A stretch of DNA of 64,000 bases from Argyresthia goedartella (GCA_949825045.1 OX463806.1:45780208-45844207); one strand, 5' to 3'. Positions 10,876 to 22,714 are shown, counted from the first letter of the stretch. Notes: generated from the sequence alone by a model not told the origin. Program-made: numbers and translations.

Positions 10876-11842
10876 GTAAATAACAAACAATTGTTCATAG
10901 CACAGCAAAATATTAGATCTTTGAGCTCCAAAACAAAACACATAGAGGTTGCATTACAACAGGAATTAAACTGTGACATACTAGCAATTACTGAACACTG
11001 GTTGACCACTGATCAAATAAATGATATTTTATTTTTTATTAACAATGAAAGTAACCAAAATATATGAATTAAAAATAAAATAGAAACACTTAATTGTTTG
11101 CATTTATAGGACTAATCTTGTATGCGTTACTGAATTTTTAGGGATACTAGACCGGCTTCTTAACAAGATAAATGACATAGGTATGGATTGTTTAATTGTA
11201 GGCGATACCAATATAAACACAATGATCACAAGCTCGGAGCAAAAACAACTAAGTGAGGTTTTGATGTCGCATAATTTCAGAAATGAAGTTGACTTCCCAA
11301 CCCGTGTGACCGCAACGACTGCTACCAGTCTCGATCATCTTTATAGCAACACCACACCCGGCACCGTCATACCGTGTCCCGTCGTAACTCACCTGAGCGA
11401 CCACCTTGCCGTGCGCGCTGCACTCACCTGCATCGCGCATGTGCAACAGCCACGCATGCGCCGTGAACGCGACAACACCCGCGCCGCCCGCGCAGCCTTC
11501 CAAGCGGCACTCGAAAGCATAGACTGGTCCCTAGTCTACCACACCAAAACAAGCACCGATGAGTTAGCCGAATCAATTATAAACATTATAATTAATAAAT
11601 ATGAAATCTGCTTTCCTTATAAACTAAAACCGAATGTATCATATAACAATAGATGGATAACAAAAGACATATATGACATGAAATCTTTAATCTTTGACAT
11701 AATCGATATAAATAATAAATCTCCTAATAATACAGACATCCAAAACAAAATAATAGATCTACAATTGCAATATGACTTAAAATTAAAATCTCATAAACTC
11801 AATATTATACTGACATCATATATAAAAATGATAACATCGTAA
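10876..11842 (+). pseudogene. LINE AP-endonuclease domain, internally deleted
   Basis: The N-terminal part has the typical start LFIAQQNIRSLSSKTKHIE and DILAITEHWL (the catalytic-Glu strand). The frame then stops at 11065..11067. The C-terminal part resumes at 11183 with CLIVGDTNIN (metal and substrate-binding GD.N), TSLDHLY and HLSDHLAV (catalytic SDH). About 100 residues of the middle appear to be missing between 11040 and 11160. This domain nicks target DNA to prime reverse transcription, so the copy cannot be active. Confidence 0.75.
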
Positions 11843-11847
11843 AAACA

Positions 11848-13638
11848 ATGTGGCGAATAGTTAGCATGGAGTCTGGAAAAAAGAAAACTCATGCTGACTT
11901 TACCGAAACAATAAAAATTCCTGGTAGTGACAATTCTAATTACAAACAAGAGCTGGTGAACCACCTCAATGTGCAATTCGCATCCGCAGCCGCCGTGTGC
12001 GGAGCCCCGCGAGCCAACTTGGAATGCACCCGCGCAGCGCTTAAAGCTGCGCGCCCACCGGCCGACCGCGCAATTCGACTCATTAACTTCACGCCTAAAG
12101 AAGTCTTTGAAATAATAAAAAAGCGAGTCGCAGTAAAACCTACTCGCGATATCTATAATATTTCAACAGAGCTGATAAATTCGACTGCTTCAACATTAGC
12201 TTCACCGTTATCAGTACTGTTCAACCTCTGCTTGCGGAATGGTCTATACCCTGATGCATTCAAAGAAATAAAAATTTGTCCCCTTTATAAAGGCAAAGGT
12301 AAAAAATGCGATCCCAATAATTACCGCCCGATTGCAATAATACCTGCTATAGCAAAAATTTTTGAAAATGGCTTAAGCATTCGATTGATTCAACACCTAT
12401 CATTGACCAATGCACTATCCGAGCGCCAATATGCATATCGTCAGGGCCACTCAACAACTATGCTTGCCCGTGAAGTCGTGCTTCGCATCCTGAGCGCTCG
12501 TGAACATCAAATGCAGGTAGCCGTCTTGTTTTGTGACCTCTCCAAAGCGTTTGACGTCGCAGATCATGATGTGCTCGGAATGAAGCTGAAGTATCATGGA
12601 ATCGACGGCCCAGCACTAAATCTAATAAGGAGCTTCTTAAAAAATCGTACTCAATATGTTTTAGGGTCCGGAGGTAACCTAAGATCCGACGGAACCATGA
12701 CAGACGTGGGTGTACCTCAAGGCTCCTCACTGTCAAACCTTGCCTTCTCTCTCCTCCTGAATGACTTACCGAAGATTACCACTGACGGTGAATTGTTCAT
12801 GTTCGCAGATGATGTAGCATCTGTAGTCACGGGCAAAACTCTTGACTCACTAGAGTTCACACTCAATAAAGTCGCAAACCAATTATGGCATTGGTTTAAA
12901 AAAAACGGCCTCGCACTCAATCTAACAAAGACTCAAGTAATTAATTTCGACCTTTCCGGACGCAGGAGACGCTTACTAGATATACGCGTCGAGGAAACGA
13001 GAATTGAACTAGTCTCCTCCGCATCATTTCTCGGTTTTGTCATAGACCAGACAATGACCTGGGAGCATCACATACAAAAGCTGTGTGGTAAATTGGGTAG
13101 CGCCTGTATTGCGCTCAGTAGACTATCGTCAACACTTCCTAAAGAAGCGGTTCGGACCTGCTACTTCGCCACAGTGCAGTCAGTCCTGTCATACGGAATC
13201 GAGTTCTGGGGGCGCGCTGCTGACTGGGAGCGTATCTTCAGACTTCAGAAACGAGCCGTACGACTGATTGCACGTGTGGCCCAGGACACATCCGCCAGAC
13301 CGCACTTTGTGGCGCTTGGAATAATGACATTGCCATCCCTACTCATTTTTCAAGTTGCTACTCATGTGAGAGTCAATGTTGGTAGTCTACCTAAACGTGG
13401 TGACCAAAACAGTCACACTACAAGAGGTGCAGATAAACTAGCCAATGTCCCTCATAAATTAGAAAAAATGGCCAAAACAATACGGGTGATGGGTCCGAAG
13501 GTGTACAATTTGCTACCGGACGACATTACCAATGCACCGAGCTTCCTAAACTTTAAAATTAAACTAAAAAAGTGGCTTGTCAAGAAGTCGTTCTACTCCT
13601 ATGAAGAATTCATAAATTTTAAAGAACGACATACATAA
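11848..13638 (+). CDS. LINE reverse transcriptase region, open 596-codon frame
   Basis: The frame contains the linker and RT: PNNYRPIAIIPAIAKIFE, then AVLFCDLSKAFDVADHD (motif A, catalytic Asp), GVPQGSSLSNLAFSLLLND (motif B) and MFADDVASVV (motif C, FADD in place of the usual YADD). The C-terminal part has LSYGIEFWG and ends LKKWLVKKSFYSYEEFIN. No stop or frameshift breaks the domain. It would need the missing endonuclease to mobilise, so it is a retroelement remnant and not a host gene. Confidence 0.9.
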   Translation: MWRIVSMESGKKKTHADFTETIKIPGSDNSNYKQELVNHLNVQFASAAAVCGAPRANLECTRAALKAARPPADRAIRLINFTPKEVFEIIKKRVAVKPTRDIYNISTELINSTASTLASPLSVLFNLCLRNGLYPDAFKEIKICPLYKGKGKKCDPNNYRPIAIIPAIAKIFENGLSIRLIQHLSLTNALSERQYAYRQGHSTTMLAREVVLRILSAREHQMQVAVLFCDLSKAFDVADHDVLGMKLKYHGIDGPALNLIRSFLKNRTQYVLGSGGNLRSDGTMTDVGVPQGSSLSNLAFSLLLNDLPKITTDGELFMFADDVASVVTGKTLDSLEFTLNKVANQLWHWFKKNGLALNLTKTQVINFDLSGRRRRLLDIRVEETRIELVSSASFLGFVIDQTMTWEHHIQKLCGKLGSACIALSRLSSTLPKEAVRTCYFATVQSVLSYGIEFWGRAADWERIFRLQKRAVRLIARVAQDTSARPHFVALGIMTLPSLLIFQVATHVRVNVGSLPKRGDQNSHTTRGADKLANVPHKLEKMAKTIRVMGPKVYNLLPDDITNAPSFLNFKIKLKKWLVKKSFYSYEEFINFKERHT

Positions 13639-13884
13639 GTAAATATTATTTTAATAAAAATTAATTCTTTTAATTGTACCAATTATATTACATTATACTC
13701 CTACGGGTAATGACAACTTCCTTATTAATGATGTGGCAAATGTTTCCTTTATCTAATTTTATTTTATACATTTTATTAATTTTTTGAATTTTGTTTGACT
13801 TGTAATGTATATTACCAATAAATGATGTCTTATGTCTTATGTCTTATGTCTCATCACGCTAAATAACTTTCACTATGAAAGCTA

Positions 13885-13992
13885 TTTGATCAGAACAACA
13901 TTATTTTCACTGCTCCATGCAAATCAGCTGATGACCGATCGGCCAAAAATGTATATAGAAAAGTAAAAATAAAATCGTTCTGATCAAATCTG
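13885..13992. mobile_element. Short inverted-repeat (MITE-like) element
   Basis: ATTTGATCAGAAC at 13887 and its exact reverse complement GTTCTGATCAAAT at 13977 bracket about 75 bp. Similarity extends a little inward and outward (GAAAGCTATTTGATC versus GAAACCAGATTTGATC). No coding sequence is present. Confidence 0.45.
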
Positions 13993-13999
13993 GTTTCAT

Positions 14000-15590
14000 T
14001 TGAATTCAGTGTGTCATTCATTCATTTCAATTTCATGGTGAAAGTTCAGAATGAAGAACGCTTACTCCCCAAAAAATATTGTCGCTCCATACTACAAACA
14101 CCCTGTATAAAGAAATAATTTTTTTTTCTAGGATTGTTCATAAAACACCGTGTACACCGTGACAGTTGTTCAGAATGATGCCCATAACAAACCCCTGAAA
14201 TATGAGTACACCTTTATGTTACACCTTGTATGGTAAACAAAGATTGATGAATATTCTGAACCATACATTTTGCGGAAAAAGTAGTAATATACTCAAGTAT
14301 TACATGATACAAGTTATAATTTATTTAATTTTATGATTCAGTGAACAGAAGACCTCCGATTTTGGGACAGTTGGTTCCAAATTAAGGCTGTGAATCAGAA
14401 ATTGATGAAACTACCACAGTTCAATATCTTGAAAGAAATGTGTTACAGAAATGTAATTTTTAATAAATCTTTACAATCTATTAAATATAAATAAAAGTGA
14501 CAAAGTATCGGTTGTTGTCCTCTTGAAATTTAATCTACTAACGCCATCTCGTGGTAATTGCAATATTGAAATAGTGCTGCACCAAGCGATATTTTCCTGT
14601 AACTAAAGATGCTCTCGTAGCAACTCTGATTACGCCGGTGGCATATTTTATAATATTTAGCATGTGTGGTGTATTGCTTTATTTCCACCTCACTTCATTT
14701 ATTACAACATTACTGAACCGTTGTCGTTTTTTTTCAAATTAAGTTATTTATTATCTAAGAGATTGGTAATACGAGTTGTGGGGCCACAATAACTGTCAGC
14801 TTGAAATCCGACAGCACTTATCAGGTTTCCATAGGTTAAGTTATATTTTGAAACGCGCTTTGTTGTGTATCTAGTTGGAAATGAAAGTGTACCATTAATA
14901 ATACGTTAGGAAACAAAAACATTCGTCGCACCTGCTGAGGGTCCAGGGTGTGATTTGTGTGTGCATTTGTTTTTTATTTGTACCAAAATTATACCCATAA
15001 AGTGGCACGTAACGGCTTGTTTGTGAGAGAGACTTAGGGCGTGTAGCGTAATACGACAATATTAGGATCATAGTAAGCCTATGTTGAGAACTTAAGTGAA
15101 TGTCACTTGGGATTCATAAGAAAAGCTTTATTATCAAATGGAATTATACCTATATAACCTGACTGAATTTTCAATCTTTCAGTTTCTTTTTTAAGCGATT
15201 CAACGCCAATTTTTGAAAAAGTTTTTTTCTTATAGTTTTTAAGTCTGGGTGAGGTCATCGGTGACTTATATGTTATATGGCATTTAACGTGTTAATTTAT
15301 GAAACCCTTTATTTTGATACTCCACTCGGTAGGTTTAAAAAAATATATTTTAAGACGTAATATGTCGAAAAAAGTTTTCCTCACAGTTGAGACGAATCTA
15401 ACGACACCTCTCAAGCTAAAATCCATCAAGCAGTTGAGGCTACAGAGTGGCGCAGTCGGGTGAAAATATTTAAAACAAACTGCAACAACTCAAAATTTGT
15501 TTTAACAGCAGAGCACCGGTTTCCAACCCATCAAGGCTACAAAGCTCTCAAAAAAATTAGAAAATTTCGCGGACTGTGGACTGGAATTAT
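14000..15590. other. No gene recognised
   Basis: AT-rich intron-like sequence. ACACCCTGTATA at about 14099 resembles the ends of common insect DNA elements, but no partner terminus was found. I see nothing else I can support. Confidence 0.4.
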
Positions 15591-17116
15591 TTTCATATTC
15601 ATATTCTTTATTGCACAGAAATCTTATAGAAATAGTAAGGTAACAAAACATTTTATGAGCAAAGGCGAGCTTATCTCTAAAGAGAGATTTCTACCAGCAA
15701 ACCTAGGTAGGACAGGAAAAATTGTGCAACAGGAGAGTCCTAGTGCGCAATAAAACTGTACACATCTAATTGTTTACAACTAAAACATCATAATTTAATA
15801 AATGATATATACTAAATAAAATACAAAAGCAAAAAATTTTATATATATCAAACATATACTACTTATATATACATATATAAAAGTACCTATCACGAAAGAG
15901 AAAGGAAATGCTCTTTCAATCTTGTCTTAAAAGTGAAAATTGAGGGACTATCTCTAATAGCGCAGGGAAGTGCGTTCCACAGTCGGATCGCCGTTAACCT
16001 AAACGAGTGTTTGTAAGCGGCAGTGTTATGCCGAGGAGTAGAGAGAAGAGACATCGTGTGAGATCTCCGGTTGCTATGCCTGGAGGAAATAAACTCGAAA
16101 CGTTCTCGAAGATATGAGGGGTAGCGGGGATTTCGCAAAATGTTGAACAGATAGGAGAGAACGTGCATATCACGATGAAGGCGGATCGGAAGCCACCCCA
16201 ACTCCTTGCGATACTGTGAGACATGGTCATACTTGCGCAGCCCGAAGACAAACCGAATCCCGAGGTTTTGAAGTCGTTCGAGTTTGTTCAGTTGTTCTTC
16301 GTTCGCACCGATCCAGCAAACATCTGCATAGTCGATTAAAGGTAGTAGGAGGGACTGCGCAAGGGTGATTTTAGTCTGCTGAGGCAGGAAGTGCTGCAAT
16401 CTCCGTAGGGAGTGAAATGACGCAAAGACTCGTCTGCTGACCTCACAAACATGGGGCGACCAGGACAACAATTTATCAAATACAACCCCAAGATTCTTGG
16501 CCTTCTCGCTGTATGAGATTATGTTACCATCATACACTATAGGGTCGACGGGCATTTTCTGAACTAGGTTATGAGAGTGACGAGTACCCAAAATCATGGC
16601 CTGCGATTTGCCCGGGTTGACAAGCAGACCATAAGAGGTAGCCCATTTCCTGATGTTATCGAGATCAGCATTCAACGCCTCTACTGTCAGATTCACATCA
16701 CACGGAGAGAAGTGCCGATATATTTGAAGGTCATCTGCGTACAGATGATAAGAAGAGGTAAGAACGTCAGAGATGGAGTTAATGAATACCGAGAAGAGGA
16801 GAGGAGAAAGGATGCCTCCCTGCGGAACACCTGCGGAGAGATCACACCAGTCCGTTGAGATCTCCTCAGACTTAATGCGTTGCTGGCGGTCTCTCAGGTA
16901 GGAGTCAAACCAGCGAGCAGAGTGCGAGGAGACATTAAGTGACTTTAAAATTTCGACTAGTTTATCGAAATCGACGCAGTTAAAGGCGCTACTGAAATCA
17001 AGCAGTGTAAGGACCGTAAGCTGCTTTTGATCCATAGCTAATTGAATGTCGTCAGTGACTTTGAGCAGTGCTGTGATACTGCTGTGACCCGGCCTGCAAT
17101 TAACGAATATTTCCAA
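15591..17116 (-). mobile_element. 5'-truncated LINE (CR1-like), intact RT fragment
   Basis: The minus-strand frame 17116..15890 is open for 408 codons. It has RPGHSSITALLKVTDDIQLA, LTLLDFSSAFNCVDFDKL (motif A), SAGVPQGGILSPLLFSVFIN (motif B), SSYHLYADDLQIY (motif C, intact YADD) and the thumb/C-terminal region ending FKTRLKEHFLSLS. The 3' UTR follows (GGTTTGCTGGTAGAAATCTC, GATAAGCTCGCC) and ends GTGCAATAAAGAATATGAAT. It starts mid-RT, so it is 5' truncated. The absence of stops implies a fairly young insertion. The family recurs at 500..897, 7441..7600 and 32340..32700. Confidence 0.9.
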
Positions 17117-17119
17117 TTT

Positions 17120-18780
17120 TGCGCCACAACTTTGATATGAATGCCATTAAACACGACACTCTGTTATTGGATTTCCAGGTCGATGACTGAATGGATATAA
17201 ATGACAGTAACTAGGCCAATGAAGTTAGTGACGCTCGATGGAAGAGCATCGTTTTCGAATCGACCTTAATCTGAAATCTGGTGTTGATCTTTTAATAAGC
17301 ACTGCGGTAAAGTAGTTCAAGCCTATCTAACCTACTTAGAGATAGCTCGCTCAAGCTGTTCTTTTCTTCGGAAAATTTATGCGAGATGAGAGCTTTCTTT
17401 TTCTAGATACAGAAGAAAGCATGAATTTTGGCATGCAAAGCTTTTGTACATATGTGCTTCAAAATTTAAAGAAACTTTGAAATTATTTTTTCCCTCTGTC
17501 GCAGTTCTTTTTTGGAAAAACCGCTGAAGTTAGCAGAAAACCGTCAAAGGATATCATGCTCTTAATCAAATTATCTACAAAACAGTGTTTGATGTATATT
17601 GATAAGGTCTATAATTTAAAAAAGGCTTAACTGTTTAATAATTTACTAAGTTAAGTAAAAAGATACATACAAAATAATAAATTTTCATCCCAAATTAAAT
17701 AATGTTTAACATTTTACACCCTTTTTATACTAAACTACATGGGGTCTCCTCGCTCCGCTCCGCATCACTTCGGCTCCAGGTTGTATTATAAAGTTGTCCT
17801 AACTAACATACATAACTTTAGTATTCGGACCGAAAGACCTATATCAACTAATACTGTGAAACCACAAGAGGCACTACATTTTGTGAACATTTAACATATT
17901 TTCAAAACTTATTTCCTTTGCAGCTGGCATGTGGCGATAAACCCTTGCTTTTGTTATATTTTTTTGTAGAATTTCAAATACCATTTGTTTTATGACTTTT
18001 AAGTGTTGGGATTTTAAGTGTTGGAAAAAACCCTTACATTGGTCTTGCACAACTGCTGATAATGGTAACTACTTTTTGTTGGTCCTTGGTGCACGGGCAT
18101 TTGATTTGTTAGACAGCTTCCGCTGAATCGTTTTCCCGTGCAGTGACTTTCAGCATTCGCATTTTTCCGCGATCTATTTCTTTCAACTTATAAAATTTCT
18201 AGGTCCGACTTTTATGTTGCAGCGAAAACGTTTAATCGCTTTTGGTCTTAATTGCAGGTTTACACAATCGTGTTATTTCAAATCGTTACATTACAAACAA
18301 GAAAATTTTAGAACTCGCAGTGTTTCATAATAGAATATTTCTTCTTTTGAAAACGTTCATGTACATAATTCTACTTGATAATATTATATCTCGGAAGCTG
18401 TCTAACAATCCTGACTCTATCCCAAAACGAGGCCACCCGGGACTTGATCAATATAGCTATCAATCAGTAGATGATTTATGTGTAAGTGGATAATCACTTG
18501 GGCTTATAAAACATCTACTGTCAACAGCAAGTCCGGTAAGGCCACATCTGGGGTGTCATTTGGTAGAGAAGTCCCTAATGCATGTTCCACAACACCATCC
18601 AGATCCCATAAAAAAAAGGTTTTACAACGTGTCCTTATTTGTATATTGAACACACAGGCCTCTTCGTCAGCGGAGTGGACTGTTTGCAGCCTGCCCTCGA
18701 TCGACCGTAGAGGACAGTAGACCGTGAGGTGGGCCGAGCTCTGAATGGCTGTAAAGAAGTAGGTGGTGACAGTGACTCAC
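17120..18780. other. MESK2 intron sequence, no feature recognised
   Basis: AT-rich, with a CTCGCTCCGCTCCGCATCAC patch at about 17750. On the minus strand this is the beginning of the intron downstream of exon 18781..18901. No further NDRG exon was recognised in it. Confidence 0.5.
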
Positions 18781-18901
18781 TCATCAGGAAGGCTGGGCGC
18801 GCCCTCCTCCTGCCCCGGCGCGTTGACATGGTAGACGCAGAAGTTCTCGAGAAGAGCTCGCATGTCCACGAAGCCGAAGAATGCTTGGAAGCTCGACTTG
18901 T
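18781..18901 (-). CDS. MESK2: NDRG/MESK2 internal exon (partial gene)
   Basis: This 121-bp minus-strand exon encodes part of an N-myc downstream-regulated (NDRG) protein; NDRG proteins have an alpha/beta-hydrolase fold but usually lack hydrolase activity. The frame reads AC, then 39 codons, then GA. It contains FQAFFGFVDMRALLENF followed by the family hallmark HVNAPGQEEGAPSLPD. The acceptor is a pyrimidine-rich stretch ending in CAG just above 18901; the donor GTGAGT starts at 18780. The leading AC completes a Tyr codon with the T that ends the exon at 47358, so the two exons splice in frame. The next exon, expected to carry the nucleophile-elbow region, was not seen down to position 1. A dispersed repeat begins about 45 bp upstream of the acceptor. 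The family call comes from remembered conservation. Confidence 0.88.
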
Positions 18902-18943
18902 CTGTGGACAACAACAGATGAAATTTAAGATCTCAGCTGCTCA

Positions 18944-19172
18944 GAACAAAGACAAGCTGTAAAGAACATGACTTATGAGAGACCAGACTGGAGCAGTCCC
19001 CACAAGCAGCACCCGTTCACGAGTATGACTTGTTTTTTCTTGGTAACAGACTTGTATTCTACGTTAAAACTAATAAATTGTTATGAGATGAGACAAATAT
19101 CGGTTTTAAAGTCAATAATGATTCAGAACCAATAGTATGGTAAGTTCTGATGTGTTTACTCCAGTCAACCTG
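18944..19172. repeat. Dispersed direct repeat A, copy 1 (internally deleted)
   Basis: The block begins GAACAAAGACAAGCTGTAA and includes GAGAGACCAGACTGGAGCAG and TTGGTAACAGACTTGTATTC. It ends near GTTTACTCCAGTCAACCT. It matches 22379..22712 almost base for base but lacks about 100 bp present there (22468..22573). It lies about 45 bp on the intron side of the MESK2 acceptor at 18902. Confidence 0.85.
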
Positions 19173-21455
19173 ATAAATTATAAATGTAGTCCATTAATGT
19201 TAATACAGTTCAAACATGTCGATAGAATTATCTCTCCCTTCATTAGAAGGGTCAGCTTATGGCGCTGCCATTGCCCTTATGAATGACTGTATCTAAAGCC
19301 GGTAGACATTACACGTGGACCTATTCGAAATTGTGCCCAGTTAGTTTTCAAAGATACTTTTTATACCGTTTGATAAAAATATCGAAATTGTAATGTCGAG
19401 TTTTACAATTATAATTTTTTCAAACATAATCCCAGCTTCATAACTACTTGTTTCTTAGTACGTACAGCTTGGTCAACAAAGTAGCGTTGCAGTGGACGGA
19501 AGAGAAATTGATCTATACCTACGATAGTTGGAGGAACAAGTAAGTTTTAATTGAGGGGAGCTCCCGCGGACCGCATCTTCGCTTCACCAAAGGGGAAGTT
19601 AATATTCCCGATAGTAGAGCCGGAACAACCCGGTACCAAGTCAAAGTGCACGTTTGGTTAGCAGCGTATCAATCAGATTGGGTTAACCAAATCTTGTTTA
19701 TGATGTCTCATCGTCGGCAGCCTGTCTCCGCCCACTGCTGGGTAGCTTCCTCCTTTTTAAGTCGAGACGAAAAAGAGGCGTTATAAATATGAAGAGTCTG
19801 TATGTCTGTGTATATCTGTGGGTGTTTGTGTTTGCCTGTGGCACTCAAGCCCTCAAACGGGTGGACGGATTTTAATGCGGTTTTTGTAAACTGTAGTAGA
19901 CTTCTCTACGATGGTTCCTATTTTTTATTAAAATCGCTTTAGTATCAAGGAAACCAGTCAGCCAAATGTTTAACTTGAGGCTCCGTTGTTTTTCAGGGGG
20001 GGTTTTAAATTTGAAATTTCTAGCTATTGTGAAAACTTATCCTATAGCTTAGGAAATGAGTACTAAACATGGAATAGTCGAAAGCAGAAAGTTTGACTTG
20101 GGAACTTTGTTTGGACGGGTATGAGGAGATAAACAACCTGAGAGTCCTGACCCCTCTGAGGTGTGCTCTAGGCTGGGGGCACAAGGTGGTTTTTGCTTAC
20201 ATTTCGAAAACGACGAATCATAGGAAAGTATCTTTAAAACAGTTCATCTGAGGAACAAGTGCACCTAAGAATGTTATAGAGTCGAGTATCAGCTCCGTGT
20301 TTTTTTTTTCAAAATTAACGCTTTGGAACAATTGACCAATCTCAACACGATCACAATTGCGACTTTGCTTGTGCATGCGATATCCTGATTGGTATTTTTT
20401 CCAAAGGCTATTGAAATTCATGGTCGTCAGAATTACATGATAAGGCAACAGGTTTTTTCAGGTACGTACTATGTAACTAGGCGCAGGAGTGCTGGTTCTT
20501 CTTTAGAAAACAATAAGTGAGATCGAATTTAAAGCAATTCAGTTCATTTATTCAGTACAGTACCTTTCTATGGAAGCATCTAAGCGACAACTTCGGCATA
20601 AATTGTAATAGTTAGGCGAGCGAAGCGAACCTATCACTAGGCCATAATCCAGCACAGCTTGTGGTACACCTTATGAAGAAACTACTACACCTGTATGTTT
20701 GAGCTTTGAGAAAGTGATTTGTAGTCCATGTTTAGTTCCCGCGAATATCATTAGAACCATCAAAATAAAAATAGTAAAACATAAACCAGACAATATATTT
20801 AAAAAACAAAACCAGACTGCGAAAACATTTGTATGAAACCTATAACACGGTCGGGGCGGTCAATACACTTCGCACGGTTAGACTACATGCAAGCAAAGCA
20901 GCGAGCAAAGCTAGTAATACATATGTATATTAATAATGGTCCAACAGTTTGCCTAATTTTCTAAATATAAATATTAAAAAAAACATGGTTACCAATTATT
21001 TTTTACCCCAACTTTTTCCATACCGTCTACTTTATCATGTTTTTTATGCTGTCGCTGCAAATATTTATATTTCTAAGTTTTTTTTGTAAAATAAGGCTAA
21101 ATAGGTTACCTATGTATATCTATGTACCAGTTTTGTTACTAACTTTTATTAAATGACTTGGAAAAAACCGAGTAGAAATATTATATTTTCTCCCTTCATA
21201 TGACAGAAACCAGAAATAAACCCCTGCAAAAATTTAATCATATTGAACTGGACCATTATTTTGAGAGAGAACTGGTTCATTTAAACAGCTTTGTAAATTG
21301 GTGAAAAACTTACGCCTTGGCTTTGCCGTTACCAAGGTATTGCTTTTAATCTGAAAAGTGGCGCTAATTTTAAATAATAAAATGAAAGGTAAAATGTGCT
21401 TTAAACTTTTTTTGTGTCTAAACTGTCTGCCTCAGAGCCTGAATCACTAATAAAG
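19173..21455. other. Repeat-derived intron DNA, no gene
   Basis: This stretch contains fragments that look like common dispersed repeats (ACGGGTGGACGGATTTTAAT at about 19858; GGCGAGCGAAGCGAACC at 20616). No ORF or RNA gene is supported. Confidence 0.4.
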
Positions 21456-21459
21456 ACAC

Positions 21460-21690
21460 AATTTTTAGGGATCCGTACTCAAAGTTTTCAAAACGGGATC
21501 CTATCACTAAGCCTCTGCTGTCTGTCTGTCAGTCACCGGGTTGTATCTCTTGAGCCGTTACAGGTAGAGAATATAATTTTCGCAGGTGGGATTAAAACAC
21601 GTCTGTCATATATGGGGGGGGGGGACCCTCTATATAATCTATAAGATATCTTGTAGTGGCAACAGAAATACACTTTCTGAGAGAATGTTA
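21460..21690 (+). repeat. Dispersed lepidopteran-type repeat B, copy 1
   Basis: It includes AGGGATCCGTACTCAAAGTT, AACGGGATCCTATCACTAAG, a CTGTCTGTCTGTC run and TGAGCCGTTACAGGTAGAGA. It parallels 25975..26130 (AACGGGATCCTATAACTAAG). The layout, a GGATCC block, then CTGTCTGT, then an A-rich part, recalls a very common moth and butterfly repeat; its class is uncertain. A G12 run follows at about 21615. Confidence 0.5.
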
Positions 21691-21699
21691 ACTCTACAA

Positions 21700-22375
21700 A
21701 TGAGCATACATACCGGTCAAACAGATGACCCTCGTTTTGGCTTCGCTGTATTCGGGTTATAAATTGTGTGGCGTCTTTTTCGCCTTTCGCCTTCGTATCT
21801 TCACCTTTCGCTCGGCTCGCACTTACAAAGCGGCGCATTTGCTTGGTCTCATTTACAGTTAGTCTCAGTTACCTATTTATTTATTCGTATGGCCGAAGTC
21901 GTCGAGACGTTCCTGACTAAATGTAATAAATAGGTATCTAACACCATTTTATCACGATCGTTTGTCCAAGACCAATATCAGACAAAACTCAAATCATTTA
22001 TTGCAACTAGGCAAAATAATGCACTTTTACGAGTCAAACACTTACTTAAGTTTCATATTCATGGAAAAAAAACAAATATGATCAACTAAACTAATGTAGT
22101 AGTACATAACTGATTATGGTTTGAGTTTGAAAAAGGAAATTTCCCTTTCAAGGTGAATCATGGCTGAATCTCGCACAGGAAAAAGAATGAAATACGCCCG
22201 TCAGAGAAGATATCACCAAGAAACTCTACGGGGATGTAATTTTTTCAATTTTCGTCATTTTTTTATTACAAAATATACGATATAAAAAAGATCTAATCTA
22301 ATGACAATATTATAACATCGTATCCATAAGTGCCAATAAGATGTCTCAAAATAACAATCTAACCAAATAAATAAA
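21700..22375. other. No gene recognised
   Basis: AT-rich sequence with a CGCCTTTCGCCTTCG-type patch at 21780..21830. I see nothing supportable. Confidence 0.4.
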
Positions 22376-22378
22376 TAA

Positions 22379-22712
22379 GAACAAAGACAAGCTGTAATGT
22401 ACATAACTTATGAGAGACCAGACTGGAGCAGTCCCCCCAAGCAGCACACGTTCACGAGTATGACTTGTGCACCAGCCATCACCCCCCTCGCCATATTTGA
22501 GGGAGGGGAGCAACCCGCTACACAGAGCCGCCGCAAGAAAATACATTTTAGTGAGCATGACCATAAACTCTGGTTTCTTGGTAACAGACTTGTATTCTAC
22601 GTTAAAACTAATAAATAGTTATGAGATTAGACAAATATCGGTTTTAAAGTCAATAATGATTCAGAACCAATAGTAGGGTAAGTTCTGATGTGTTTACTCC
22701 AGTCAACCTCAG
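22379..22712. repeat. Dispersed direct repeat A, copy 2 (longer form)
   Basis: This is the fuller copy of the repeat at 18944..19172, in the same orientation 3.4 kb away. The extra internal segment contains ACCAGCCATCACCCCCCTCG and GAGCCGCCGCAAGAAAATAC. Divergence between the copies is only a few percent in the shared parts, so duplication or insertion was recent. No TIRs were found. Confidence 0.85.
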
Positions 22713-22714
22713 CT

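Larger units (their letters stand above)
9942..13854 (+). mobile_element. LINE (CR1/Zenon- or Jockey-like), nearly full length, degenerate
   Basis: The order of parts is an ORF1 (gag-like) region, an AP-type endonuclease, a reverse transcriptase, and a short 3' UTR ending in AATAAATGATG plus three TCTTATG repeats. It follows a CATA-rich microsatellite at 9897..9938, a possible insertion target. ORF1 carries a frameshift and the endonuclease has lost its middle, but the RT frame is intact over 596 codons. The short-repeat tail fits CR1-group elements; the exact clade is inference. Confidence 0.85.

Noticed and set aside
1..18780. Next MESK2 exon (nucleophile-elbow region)
   Set aside because: I looked for minus-strand sequence continuing after APSLPD (YP.MD..A-type start) and found none; it likely lies left of the window.
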